Positions 54,239 through 64,000 of a stretch of 64,000 bases of DNA are shown here, piece by piece. Position 1 is the stretch's first letter. Each line of letters begins with the position of its first letter. The notes under the pieces are model-generated. The model worked only from the letters and a program-made list of their open reading frames with translations. It did no database searches and had not been told where the DNA came from. Position numbers and translations under genes: made by a program. Source of the DNA: Sclerotiophoma versabilis (taxonomy: Eukaryota; Ascomycota; Dothideomycetes; Pleosporales; Didymellaceae); contig JAAROD010000049.1 of the NCBI GenBank assembly GCA_012274445.1, forward strand, positions 62,001 to 126,000, read 5' to 3'.

Positions 54239-56400
54239 ATGGAAGAACTCCCAGGAGCCAAAGGTCAACGACTTCGCCTGACCTGTACAGAATGCTACCG
54301 ACGCAAGATCAAATGCGACAAGACCATACCATGTAGCACATGCGTCAAAAGGTAGGTATCACAGCAATCCATCGAAGCAGGCACTGACTCGGCTGCAGAG
54401 GCTATGCCAATCTTTGTACTCGTAAAGATGACGTTACAGCCACTGTAATCGACACGCATGCAGAGGGAGAACTGACGGCGCCCAATGACCTTGTCCGAAC
54501 CCTGCTCGATCGCGTAAATCAGCTAGAGGCTCAATTAGTGTCTCGAGCTGAAGACGCACGAGTTGAAAGTATGGCTTCTTTGCATCAATATTCCCCACAA
54601 GCGCCTCAGGATTCAGATCACTTAGAACACAATTCCAACACAGAGTGTTCTAGGGAAAGTAATTCCGATCGTTCTGTCAATGAGGAATTGGGTGATGTTG
54701 CCCGCGATGATGAAGACGCAGCGACAGTCCTTGAGTTTCTCGCCTGGGGCCGCAGCAAAGACGCTGAGTATGGGACGATATCTCCACGACCGAGTCGATT
54801 CTTGTTAAAACAGCAAGACCGTCATAGCATTCCTAACGCCATATTCGAGGGTAGCAAGCATGCAATATTTGATTTGCTCGAGACGCTTCTACCGACCCAG
54901 ACTCAGATCCGTGAGCTTGTCGGCTACCACAACACATACCTTTTATGGTATCATGGATCCTACTCCTCATGGATGTTCGACAACGATCTAAGCGATTTTC
55001 TAGACAGCTTCCATGGAGACATTCGACACCGTGATTTGGACGTTCAGTGGCTGGCACTTCTCTTTGCGATCCTTACGGGCAGCCTGGCTTGCGCGCCTCC
55101 TGGTACCCGGCGCTCTTGGGGATTTCGAGATACTGAGAGCTCAGCGTTGGCTCTGCACTGGTATGAGGCCTCCGTCTTGTGTCTGAATGCTGGTCATTAC
55201 ATGGAGAGACATACCATTCACTCCGTTGAAGCAGTCGCCACTCTGACAATAGCTGCACACATATTGGGTAGATCCAACAGTCAATCCATCCTTCTGTCTT
55301 CTGCTGGGCGAATTGCGCAGAGCCTTGGTCTGCACCGGCTGAGCACAGATGAACAAGTCTGCGACGAGCAGCTACGGAAGAGAGAGGCTGGGCGACGCGT
55401 CTTCAACCAACTGTGTACACAGGACTGGTTTCAGATACCATTTTCTGAATCGTACTCATTGAATCCACGCTTCTTCATGACCAAGAAGCCCTCGAACTGC
55501 AATGATGATGATCTCAAGTCTCAACCCGAGTCTATCCCAACGCAAGCGAGCTATTGCAACTATCGGTACATGATTGCGGCACTTATGCCCCAATTGCTTG
55601 ATGCAACTTCGGAGTGTAATACATTATTCACCAAGTATGAGCAGGTACTTAAGTATGATGAGAAGATGCGGAAGCTTGCGACTGAGTCGATGCCAACGTT
55701 TCTAACTACAAGTGCGTCGGTTGCTGCGACATGGCCAGTTTGGATTCGTTGGGCTCGACGATCCTTGGCTATATGTGCTGCTCATAAGATCATCATGATA
55801 CACCGTAGATTTCTCGGTCTATCATTCACCAATACGGCCTTCTCTTTCACCCGTCGCACATGCGTGGCCGCGGCAAAGACGATTCTAAAGGAGGCTCTGT
55901 CAGCAAATGACCAGAACGGTCCGGTACTCTGGATTGAGCAGGCTTTCTCAGTGGCGGCGGGGATAGTGCTCAGTCTTGACATCGCCAATAAAGACCCCAA
56001 ACAAGACGAACTCGAACAGCATATACTCATGATGGACAACACCATCAACTACCTGAAAAGTTTCGGGGACAGCAAGATAGCCTCCCGTGGTGCACAGCTT
56101 CTACTCGCTTTACAAAGGGAGGTCAAACGAGGGTCTTTTCGTGGCTTAGGCAAAAGACAGCGAGATATCGAAGAGACCTGTTCTCTCCGTCCAACGAAGA
56201 AAACACGCCTGTCGAACGCCGTTCAAAGTACTCCACACGGGACTCACTCTCGGCCAATTGAAAGAGCCATAACAAACGTTGCTGTAGAGTTTGATGCCAG
56301 TCCAGAATGCAGCACCTGGGACGCGTCTTGTAATTTTCCTATTGATACCACACTGGGACCCCAGGACCTATTTGACGATCTGCTGTCATTCCAGTTTTGA
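54239..56400 (+). CDS. Zn2Cys6 transcription factor with fungal MHR domain
   Basis: Nuclear regulator. Two exons, 54239-54351 and 54399-56400 (GTAGGT donor, GCAG acceptor), give 704 residues. The binuclear cluster spans the intron: LTCTECYRRKIKCDKTIPCS, then TCVKRGYANLC, with spacing C-x2-C-x6-C-x5-C-x2-C-x6-C. A coiled linker follows (NDLVRTLLDRVNQLEAQLVS). The middle-homology region (Fungal_trans type) lies near residues 250-420, with HSVEAVATLTIAAHILGRSN and AGRIAQSLGLHRLST. The C-terminal part carries a basic KRQRDIEETC...RPTKKTR patch and an acidic end (GPQDLFDDLLSFQF) that may activate transcription. Convergent with the NAT permease, 82 bp tail to tail. A pathway-specific role in the neighbouring permease, oxygenase and amidohydrolase set is inferred from position only. 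Confidence 0.88.
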
Positions 56401-56483
56401 TACTCATCTACATGTGTAGCCTCAGACGGAACTGAGTGACTGCGCGCCAGGCCCTGCTGTCTAACACCTGAAATGATACGTCC

Positions 56484-58270
56484 TCACTGTTTGCCGAGAA
56501 CTGGATGTCTTGCTTCATCTCCATATCCTGAGCTCGGTGCGGAAGACTTGTCTTTGGGTAAAATGGTGTTCAGAAGCACACCAACTATAGCTGAGATTAC
56601 GAACGGTGTCTCAACCGCAAGATTGACTCCCTGCTCGAGGCCAATCAGGCTTTGATTTGGCCCATCGTATGTAAGGATCGAGGAAAACCAATCTGGTTGG
56701 CAAATGTCCATAAATCCGATACCAAGTGCTACTGTGAGTATGAATCGGTCCCGACGCGTCCATTCAATGAGTGCTAATACACGTATGCCAGCCACAGCGA
56801 TGGTGGAGTACAAAAATACCTGCATGCCTCCCAGGACAGAGGGTGGCATGGAAGCGAATACAGCACCAAATTTTGCGACAACGCCCATCAGAATTAGGAA
56901 TCCGCTTGCTGCCCAGCCTGCGCGACGAGAAGCACAGCCGGTAAGAACGATGACTCCGTTGTTGCCTGCCTGCGATACCATAGGAGGACCAGTAGCGAGT
57001 GCACTGAAGAAGCTACCGAGGCCATCGCATAGTATACCGCCTTGTATTCGGCTGCTGAACTCTGCGCCTTCGATGTCAACACCTGATAACTCCGCCGTGG
57101 CCAGGATATCTGGGATACATGATACAGCCTGGCAAGCAAACATGATGATTAATGGCAAGACGAGTGTACCATCGACGGATAGCTCGAAAGTATGCACCCA
57201 TAGAAAGGTTCCACTTGGCGCAGTAGTGAGCTGATCAGTTGACCAGTATCCGAGCGCTCCCGATATGGCACAGCCAACAGCGAGACCGATAATGACGGCA
57301 GCAGAACGCATTAGCGGCGCACCGACAGCCTCCACAAAGACGATGGTTGCAAAAACGCTAAAGCCCAGGCCGATCAGCTTTGGATGTCCCCAAGCAAGCG
57401 GCTTTGGTGCTGAGATGTCCGGACACAGTGCGTAGAAGCCTTCTCCACCATGACAGTTCGAAGATCCTCCCCAATTCTGTAGACCATTTCCGACAAGGTA
57501 TACGCCGATAAGCGTCAGCAGAGATCCGGTGATAAGCTTCGGGAAGATCTTGTTCAAGATTTTCGGCGGCACGAAAGCCATAGCGATCTGGATCCAAACG
57601 CAGCAAAGCATAGTTCCAAGCACAGCACCCCAGGCTTGCGGACAGGCACCTTCTGTTCCATCTTCGGAGACGGGACATGTACCGGCTTTGTAACGCAGCG
57701 CCGCGTAATTGAAGACGATAGGAAGAATGTCAAATGTTGGCCCAACAACACTCAGGAGTCCAGTGCCGATAAAGAAAGGTGTTTTCGTAACATGCAGCCG
57801 GGTAACCTGCAAAGCGGTTGCAATACCGGTGGTAATGAAGGCAGTTGACACCAAGTACTCGGTCATACCGCTCTCAAAATGGAAGGCACCGGACGCAATG
57901 GCCAGGGGCGGCGAGACTATCGATCCGATCATACAAAGTGCGTGCTGGAGACCAAGTAGTAGCGTCAACAGGAGTGGGACGCGATCGTTGAGACCATAGA
58001 AAGGGGCCTTGTAGTCTTTGTACCTCCGGTTCAATGGCCATATGTTGGGCGTCACCAAGTACAGGTAGTCCTAGAGCTGTCAGCATCAACAAAAATGGAA
58101 GTATGAGTCTTGTGACATACGTAGTCTCCCACCCAGCCATTCTTGGTCGTAAGCATATATTTCAGCTCCGCCAACGAGTCCTGCCATCTAGTCTTTACAG
58201 ATCCTTCCTGTTGGCTGGTAGATGGCGGGTATGTATTCGTGTCTTCCGGCGATTTCGCATCCATCGCCAT
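56484..58270 (-). CDS. NAT/NCS2 nucleobase (purine) permease, UapA-like
   Basis: Proton-coupled plasma-membrane transporter for uric acid, xanthine or related bases. Exons 58270-58121 and 58070-56484 (GTATGT donor, TCTAG acceptor) give 578 residues; Aspergillus UapA has 574. There are about fourteen hydrophobic segments. Family features are YGLNDRVPLLLTLLLGLQHA in helix 1, the TMS8 FVEAVGAPLMRSA with the conserved Glu, and the signature region SQAGNNGVIVLTGCASRRAG. In characterised members the signature starts with Gln, Glu or Pro before Asn-x-Gly; here that residue is Gly (A-G-N-N-G). This position binds substrate in UapA, so specificity may differ. The soluble N-terminus WQDSLAELKYMLTTKNGWVG-DYDYLYLVTP is typical. 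The ATG at 58264 is an equal alternative start. Divergent from the amidohydrolase. Confidence 0.9.
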
Positions 58271-58798
58271 GCTGATGTTGTGAGGTCGACTTGATGAAGG
58301 AGAACAGACGGGTCGTAGCCGTAGCATCCGAATATATAGAAGTAAACATGACAAGGCTCCGCATCAAGTCCAAACTATCGGTACTTGACTTCCCCACTTA
58401 TCTCCAGATAGGCGCACATGGGCACTGGGGTACATGGCAACGCAATCGTAACCTTGAAATGCCTCTACGTCTTCAAATCTAGCGGATCTACCTACTCGAA
58501 TGCCATAGATATGGGCTTGATAACGATAGATACAGATCAAGCATATCGATCCGAAAGCTCGGCCGTGCAGGGATGTGAAAGCCACTAGCCCCTTCTGGAT
58601 CCAACGCTGACCCACACCATATTCGAGGTTGCGGCATTCTACCAGCATTTGTGTAAAGTGAATAAAACTTTCGTAGTTCGCTGATACCTGCGATACTCAT
58701 CGAGGATCTTGCTCACAGCAACTGTCGTGACAGATGACCTGAGCTGAACGTCCCACATCGACTGCCATTCGTACTCAGAGCAAGCGCACTTCAACGCT
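58271..58798. promoter_or_regulatory. Shared divergent promoter, permease / amidohydrolase
   Basis: 528 bp between two start codons, containing the GATA-site cluster. No TATA box was chosen with confidence. Confidence 0.5.
58375..58529. promoter_or_regulatory. Cluster of five GATA-factor (AreA-type) sites
   Basis: HGATAR matches: CTATCG 58375-58380, TTATCT 58398-58403, AGATAG 58406-58411, TGATAA 58518-58523 and CGATAG 58524-58529. Lies in the shared promoter of the NAT permease and the amidohydrolase. Chance would give about one site per 340 bp. AreA/NIT2 activates nitrogen-catabolic genes through such paired sites in other fungi. Confidence 0.55.
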
Positions 58799-60297
58799 AT
58801 GATCGAACAGGTTGTTGAAGAGAGCAGCTCACGACTCCTCATCCATGCTACCATCATCACTATCAACAAAGACAGCGAAGTAATCCTTGACGGTGCGCTT
58901 CTGATCAGGAACAACCGTATTGCGGCTGTCGACAAGACCGATACTCTAATTTCAAACGTCAACGAATCAACAGAGATTGTGGACTGCACACACAAGATCA
59001 TAATTCCAGGCTTGATTAATACACACGCCCATCTGGCGCAGTCCCTTCTACGCGGCTTAGCAGAGGATCTTCCACTTCACAGCTGGCTCTGCGACGCTAT
59101 TTGGCCATTGGAAGCAAATTATGCTGAAGAAGATGGGTACACAGCGGCAATTCTCACTATCTCAGAGATGTTGAAGACCGGTACGACTTGCTTTCTCGAA
59201 GCCATGCTGACACATCGGAGCGGGCTCGGAAACGTAGTAAGAGCCGTGGAAGAGACAGGGATAAGAGCGTGTTTGGTAAGAGTATATGATTATTCAATGT
59301 GTCATTTCTAATCTTGAGAAAGGGCAAATTGATCAAGGTTGTCGAAACGAATCCAGACTTAAATCTCAAAGACGCCAGAGACCGCGATGTAAAGTCCATG
59401 TCCGTCGACAGTGCATTGGAAGCTCACAAACAACACCACGGCTCCTGCGACGATCGTCTGCATATTTGGTTCTCGGCAGGCACACCGAGAGGGTCGCCAA
59501 TGTCCGCACATACCACCATAGGCGAAACTGCTCAAGCTCACAACATCGGCCTTACCATGCACTGCGCCGAAGCACCAAAAGACCTCCCCATCTACCGCGA
59601 CTCCTATAGCTGCAGTCCCTTCCAGTTCTGCCAAGCCACCAAGCTCACCGGACCTAAGAGCGTCTTTGCTCATTGCGTACACCCAGATCCAGCAGCAGGC
59701 GACTTCGATATCCTCCGCCAGACACAGAGCACGGTGTCGCACAACCCTACGAGCAATCTCAAACTCGGCTCAGGAGTGGCGCCAATACCAGACATGCTAG
59801 CTGCTGGCGTGAATGTCGCCTTGGGTACTGATGGCGCGCCGTGCAATAACACATACGACATGTTCCGCGAGATGCATCTGGCATCCATTCTCCATAGTGG
59901 TGTCCGCGAGAACGCTGGTCTTATCACTGCATACCAAGTTCTCGAGTTTGCAACGATCAACGGAGCGCGCACATTGGGTTTGGAGGATCAAATTGGCAGC
60001 CTGGAGGTTGGCAAGAAAGCTGACATCGTGATTGTGGCGCCACAAGGTGTTGGTGCTGCGCCCTGGGATCCGGAGCAAGTGTTGGAAGGTGGTATGGATC
60101 CTGTTACCACGCTGGTGCATTGCTCAGGGACTGATGTAGACTGCGTCATAGTTGATGGGAGAGTTTTGGTCAGCCAAGGAAAACTTGTAGGCATCGCTGA
60201 GGATGCTGTGGGCGAAAAGGCGAGGATGGCGGTCAAGGGGATACGGGAGAGAAGCGGGATCAAAGCAAGAAATCATATGGGCCTACGATATAGGTAA
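58799..60297 (+). CDS. Amidohydrolase, ATZ/TRZ-like deaminase
   Basis: Metal-dependent hydrolase of the cytosine-deaminase/chlorohydrolase branch; related enzymes deaminate S-adenosylhomocysteine, 8-oxoguanine, isoguanine or s-triazines. Exons 58799-59275 and 59323-60297 (GTAAGA donor, GAAAG acceptor) give 483 residues. Metal site: PGLINTHAHLAQSLLRGLAE (His-x-His), IGLTMHCAEAP (His, with Glu two residues later), SVFAHCVHPD (His), and NVALGTDGAPCNN (Asp). EVGKKADIVIV and the DCVIVDGRVLVSQGKLVG end are typical of the C-terminal beta-domain. All ligands are present, so it is probably active. Fungal guanine deaminases look different, so guanine is not the first guess. Its head-to-head position with a purine permease suggests a purine- or pyrimidine-like substrate. 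Confidence 0.9.
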
Positions 60298-61408
60298 TCC
60301 CTTGACCTTGTTCCTCACTCTGAAGCATGTATCTGAAGTGTCTTGTATGAGATGAAACCAGAAGATTACTGACTCATTGCTTGTTCTCAAGAGTACCTTG
60401 TGACAAGTCAATACCCATTCTCGACATTCTCAGTATCGCAGAAACTCTAAAAGTTCTTTGATCAAGGCTCGACAATGATACTCTAAACCCAATTACCCCA
60501 TATTCGAGGCCAGCGTCTGCATCTCACTTCGTTTGTCCAATAATTATCGGACGTTCGCTTGTGTTCAGAACGACCAAGGTTAAGCTTATCAACCTCTCCG
60601 AGAAGTTGTTGAGCCATGTGGCTATAACTTTTTAGAACTACAAGTTCTGTGAACACCTACCATAGTACTCCAGTATTGCACAATATACATGTGGTCGGTA
60701 TGTTCGTCAATGATTGTCAGGGGTGTCAAGTCTAGCGCACCTTTTCTGCCTCGGAAACGAGGGTGAGTTCATCAAAGCATTCAGTTCTGATCCATATTGA
60801 AAGCCCGAGAACATCATCTTTGTGACAGGAGATTGCAAAAATCGTAAACAAGTAATTATCTCACTCTACTGGGATAGTACCTGTCTCTCAGCGGAAGTGA
60901 CCCGGCTTTCTCGTAGAAATAATAAAAGCTGTAAGTGGTAGCCTTGTACATATAGGAGGATATTTGTATCTGCCAGGTCGACAGCTAAATCGAGCAACAG
61001 ACGCTAAATGCCCATCTGGATAGTGCTTCGATGGTGATAGTGAGGCGAAAGTGGGCACCGAAGGTTCTTCTCTTTTATGCCAATTTCCCTCTGCAGGGAA
61101 GACCCGTGCTAGCAGCTAGTAGACGACTGTAAAGAAATGAGGGCGAGAGCCTATAACCAAATATACATATAGGCCTAGCATCATAACAATATCAATGATA
61201 TTAAGACTTATCAAGCGTTGTATAAGTGGGTAATAAGGTCTATTTTTGGGTTAAGCTTAAAATAAGTGCTGTCTATAATATTCTAGAAGACATTAAACTA
61301 TAGTATGTGGCACTAATACTCCCCACAGTGCCAGCACATGCAATCTAACCTGTCAGAGTACCTAAGCCCGAGTAAACACGACTAAAGACTGCATGGACCC
61401 AGATGTTT

Positions 61409-61427
61409 GGGGGGGGGGGGGGGGGGG
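61409..61427 (+). repeat. 19-base G homopolymer
   Basis: Uninterrupted G run. Length is likely uncertain in the assembly; it could form stacked G structures. Confidence 0.85.
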
Positions 61428-61589
61428 TTCCGTAAATTTCTACGGACAGCAATAGAGCATGTTGCAGGGACATGTGAGTTCCTTGACACAGGGTATCATA
61501 TCAAATCGGTCAGCTGTATCATAGAAGCTGTACATGCTGCCCCTAGAGCCAAGGTTGAATATCGTATCGCCGAGTACTGTGCTAAAAGC

Positions 61590-61808
61590 TCACCACGCCG
61601 TATTGCGCAATTCGCAACAGACGAGTCGATTCTGCGCAGCATTGTATTTAGCATAGACATCAATCTTGAGCTCCTCATGCCAGCGGAAGACTTTCTCGCA
61701 TTCCTCATCTCGGCCGATTGGCGGTACGATGTTGTGCACTGATTCTGGGAGGAAGTGGTGAAGGAGCTCAGCGGGCAGTCTCTCAATGGCACTAAAGACA
61801 ACCGTCAT
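61590..61808 (-). pseudogene. F-box-like remnant
   Basis: A 72-codon frame starting MTVVFSAIERLPAELLHHFL, an F-box-type opening (Ile-Glu-x-Leu-Pro-x-Glu-Leu-Leu), then GRDEECEKVFRWHEELKIDV and an early stop. Full F-box proteins here run to 340-520 residues, so this looks truncated. It could also be a first exon whose continuation I did not find. Confidence 0.33.
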
Positions 61809-64000
61809 AGGTCGTGGTGTTGCCTCCGTAGTCAGTCATGATTACGACCGCGTTGCTGTCAGCCGAGGTTGTGAGCACAGATGTTTGAGAAGGTCTTGAG
61901 TGACCCCTGTCAGAAACGCGAGCTTGATCTGCTTGATATGACATGGCTTCTTGACAGCGTTGGGCACAGATGGTAGACACATGGCAGATGTATCTTCATG
62001 GAGAAGTGGAGAAGAAAGTATATCTGCAAACTGCTAATAGCGGGTTGGAAGCAGGAGAAAGCACGGCGAGTAAGTGGTGTTTGCAAACGCTGATGTAACT
62101 ACACAGTGCAATTATACTTTTCTCCTGTGTGGGACGCCCTCTCAGTTTAATTTTCGAGTCATGGTACAACAATCCAGAATAGCGGAGATCGGTGGAAGAC
62201 GTACCGTATACCTTGGCTGTGAAGCCGAGCACTTTACGTATACGTCGTAAGGGTGATTCTCGTAAAGCCATCTCAAGCCCCATTCGAAAGGCACGGTACT
62301 TTCGGTCAGACACTCTCCGACATCACCTCACCTTCTCGGCCCGAATCCACTCCTTCGCACTCACACTTCGCTCCCATCCTCCCGAACTTGCTGAAGACAT
62401 GATACGACAGTGTAGGAGGATATGTTTCAGGCTATTGGCATCTGCGACTGCCAAATCCACACTGGTCCGCATGTCAGGGTCCTGCTGTCTCGGCAAGTGG
62501 AGACGACGGGGGCAGGTACCCGCAAGGTTGAGAACGTGCGTTTGCCGATGTCTCGCGTGATGATGTGGAGTTGAGCCTGGGACGTGATATGCCCTGTATC
62601 GCCCTAAGAGATAGGAAAATTCGGATGGGAAATTGGCAGATGCTGTTCTTTATTGTTGCGGTCGTCTGATGAGGCCTTCTCTGGGATGATATCTCCGATA
62701 CAACGACACAACTTGATTCTCTGAGTCGCGCAGCACGTCTGTGAATAAGCTACCTGAACAAGTACGGCCATGCATCGATATGCCAAGAACTCAATGCACA
62801 TTGTCTGCAGGTTGAGACGAGGTCGATATGACTGTTACATAGGGCTGCTCATCCACTTGTCAATTAAGGCAATGGTCGACACTGCACCCATAGTGGCAAT
62901 GAAACGTGGAGACATACGCAGCCACCGTTACAAGATCGACTCCCTAGCGAATCCTTCTGCAACACTTCGATATTTTGCTTTGTCACCTTCCCAGTCTCCT
63001 TTATACAACATGATTTTAAGAGTATTCAAGGTTGCTTGCACGTCCATCCAACACCCAAGATTAGTCTAGTCTACTCTTGCAACCTGCTTTGAGCCGGGAA
63101 ACGACGCCGGCAAATCGGGGAAAATGAAGGATTTCGTTCGGCAGCTGCATGACTCGGTAGGTGTTGGGAAGTTCAGGAAGCCTGGGAGGATTTTGCGGCC
63201 CTGGCTGCCTGTCCGTCCGCATGATGTGAGACAGGGAGCGGATGCCGTTGTGCAGGGTACAAGAACCACGATGGTAATGTTTCTGGGTGCTCAGTATCAG
63301 GGACGCTGGTGATGAGCAACTTACATGCCCAGCAAAGCTCGCAAAGGGCCGTGGGAAGGATGATCCCGAGATCGGAAGCGTAGCCCCAAGATTGCACGTC
63401 CTGTATCGAGCGCATGCTCCCAAGGTCATGGATCCGTTTTATTGCTTACTCCTTCGCAGTGGTGTGTGGTGAATTGCTGTAGTGACATGCGCCCACGTCA
63501 GACCTAAGGTGGGCAAGCGTTTGTCTTCCTCCACGAACACGAATGCGCCCGTGCGCTGGCGCCCTACGGCGAGCAAGCCGACCCTTGAATCACAGCGCGC
63601 CCGTGCGTCAATTCACATGCAAATCTTTTTGACGAGCCAATCAAAATATTCGGTCGTGCCTCGGGAACTTTGCATGTCAAAGGGTGCTCAATAGTGCCTC
63701 GAGCACGGGCTGGAAATTGAATCAGTGGAATTGGAGGAGGTGATGGGCGGGCGGGCTGCAGTCCGCTCGGGTTGTGTGGTTTCCTGACCATTTTTGTAGG
63801 GTGTGCAGAAAACGATGACATGCAGGTACCTGCCGGAGTTTCTAGAAGACGTTGCCCGCGTCAAGGACATGGGTGCTGTGTTGTCGCTTTGTCTTGCCTG
63901 CCGCTGACCAGGACAAGGGATGTAAAGAGGATGAACATTAAGGCGTGTGCTTTGCGTACCCACGTGCGGATATCTCATTGGTGTATAATCGGTGGACGAG

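Larger units (their letters stand above)
60298..64000. other. Gene-poor right flank
   Basis: 3.7 kb with AT-rich stretches (61140-61330), a 19-G run and an F-box-like fragment. Small frames near 63124 and 63066 have no family character. No RNA gene seen. Confidence 0.55.

Noticed and set aside
1..64000. tRNA genes
   Set aside because: I looked for GTTCGANNCC B-boxes with a pairing T-stem; candidates such as those near 2365 and 42056 do not form an acceptor or T-arm. A covariance-model scan would settle this.

Overview
The window is nuclear DNA of a filamentous ascomycete (Pezizomycotina; Dothideomycetes is my best guess from gene style, not proven). The evidence is short introns (mostly 47-60 bp, GTNNGT donors, CTAAC or CTGAC branch sites), eukaryotic housekeeping genes (PCNA, dUTPase, RNA polymerase III subunit, EMC6, complex I subunit), fungal-only families (Zn2Cys6 regulator with MHR domain, sugar porter, NAT nucleobase permease, OTT_1508-like deaminase) and no operons. 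I rebuilt exon structures by hand by requiring canonical splice sites, frame continuity and family sequence logic. No tRNA, rRNA, CRISPR array or intact transposon was recognised.

Layout. 1-3664: no supportable gene. 3665-18189: the densest housekeeping block, with a C2H2 factor, EMC6, a vezatin/Inp2-like membrane protein, PCNA, pyridoxal kinase, an F-box-like protein, an OTT_1508-like deaminase and, after an AT-rich island, dUTPase. 18190-21946: gene-poor. 21947-23616: hexose transporter. 23617-26262: gene-poor. 26263-38028: a second C2H2 factor, an MDR reductase, RPC25, a NUFIP/CCCH protein, a small cupin and a PI-PLC. 38029-44206: gene-poor, with an AT-rich, simple-repeat island at 38440-39720. 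44276-51572: a 34-residue Cys-rich micro-protein gene, a She3-like coiled coil, a small hypothetical protein, a complex I subunit and an F-box/LRR protein. 52494-60297: a compact set of 2OG-Fe(II) oxygenase, Zn2Cys6 regulator, NAT permease and amidohydrolase. 60298-64000: gene-poor, with a 19-G run and an F-box-like remnant.

How genes work together. PCNA and dUTPase are both S-phase functions and both carry ACGCGT (MCB-type) sites upstream. The 52.5-60.3 kb set looks like a nucleobase uptake and catabolism cluster. Its permease and amidohydrolase are divergently transcribed from one intergenic region with five GATA-factor sites in 155 bp, which suggests control by nitrogen status. The rest is ordinary scattered housekeeping.

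Most worth checking: the spliced micro-gene near 44.3 kb, the nucleobase cluster with a permease lacking the usual first residue of the NAT signature, the PCNA start codon split by an intron, and the 11-nt micro-exon of pyridoxal kinase.
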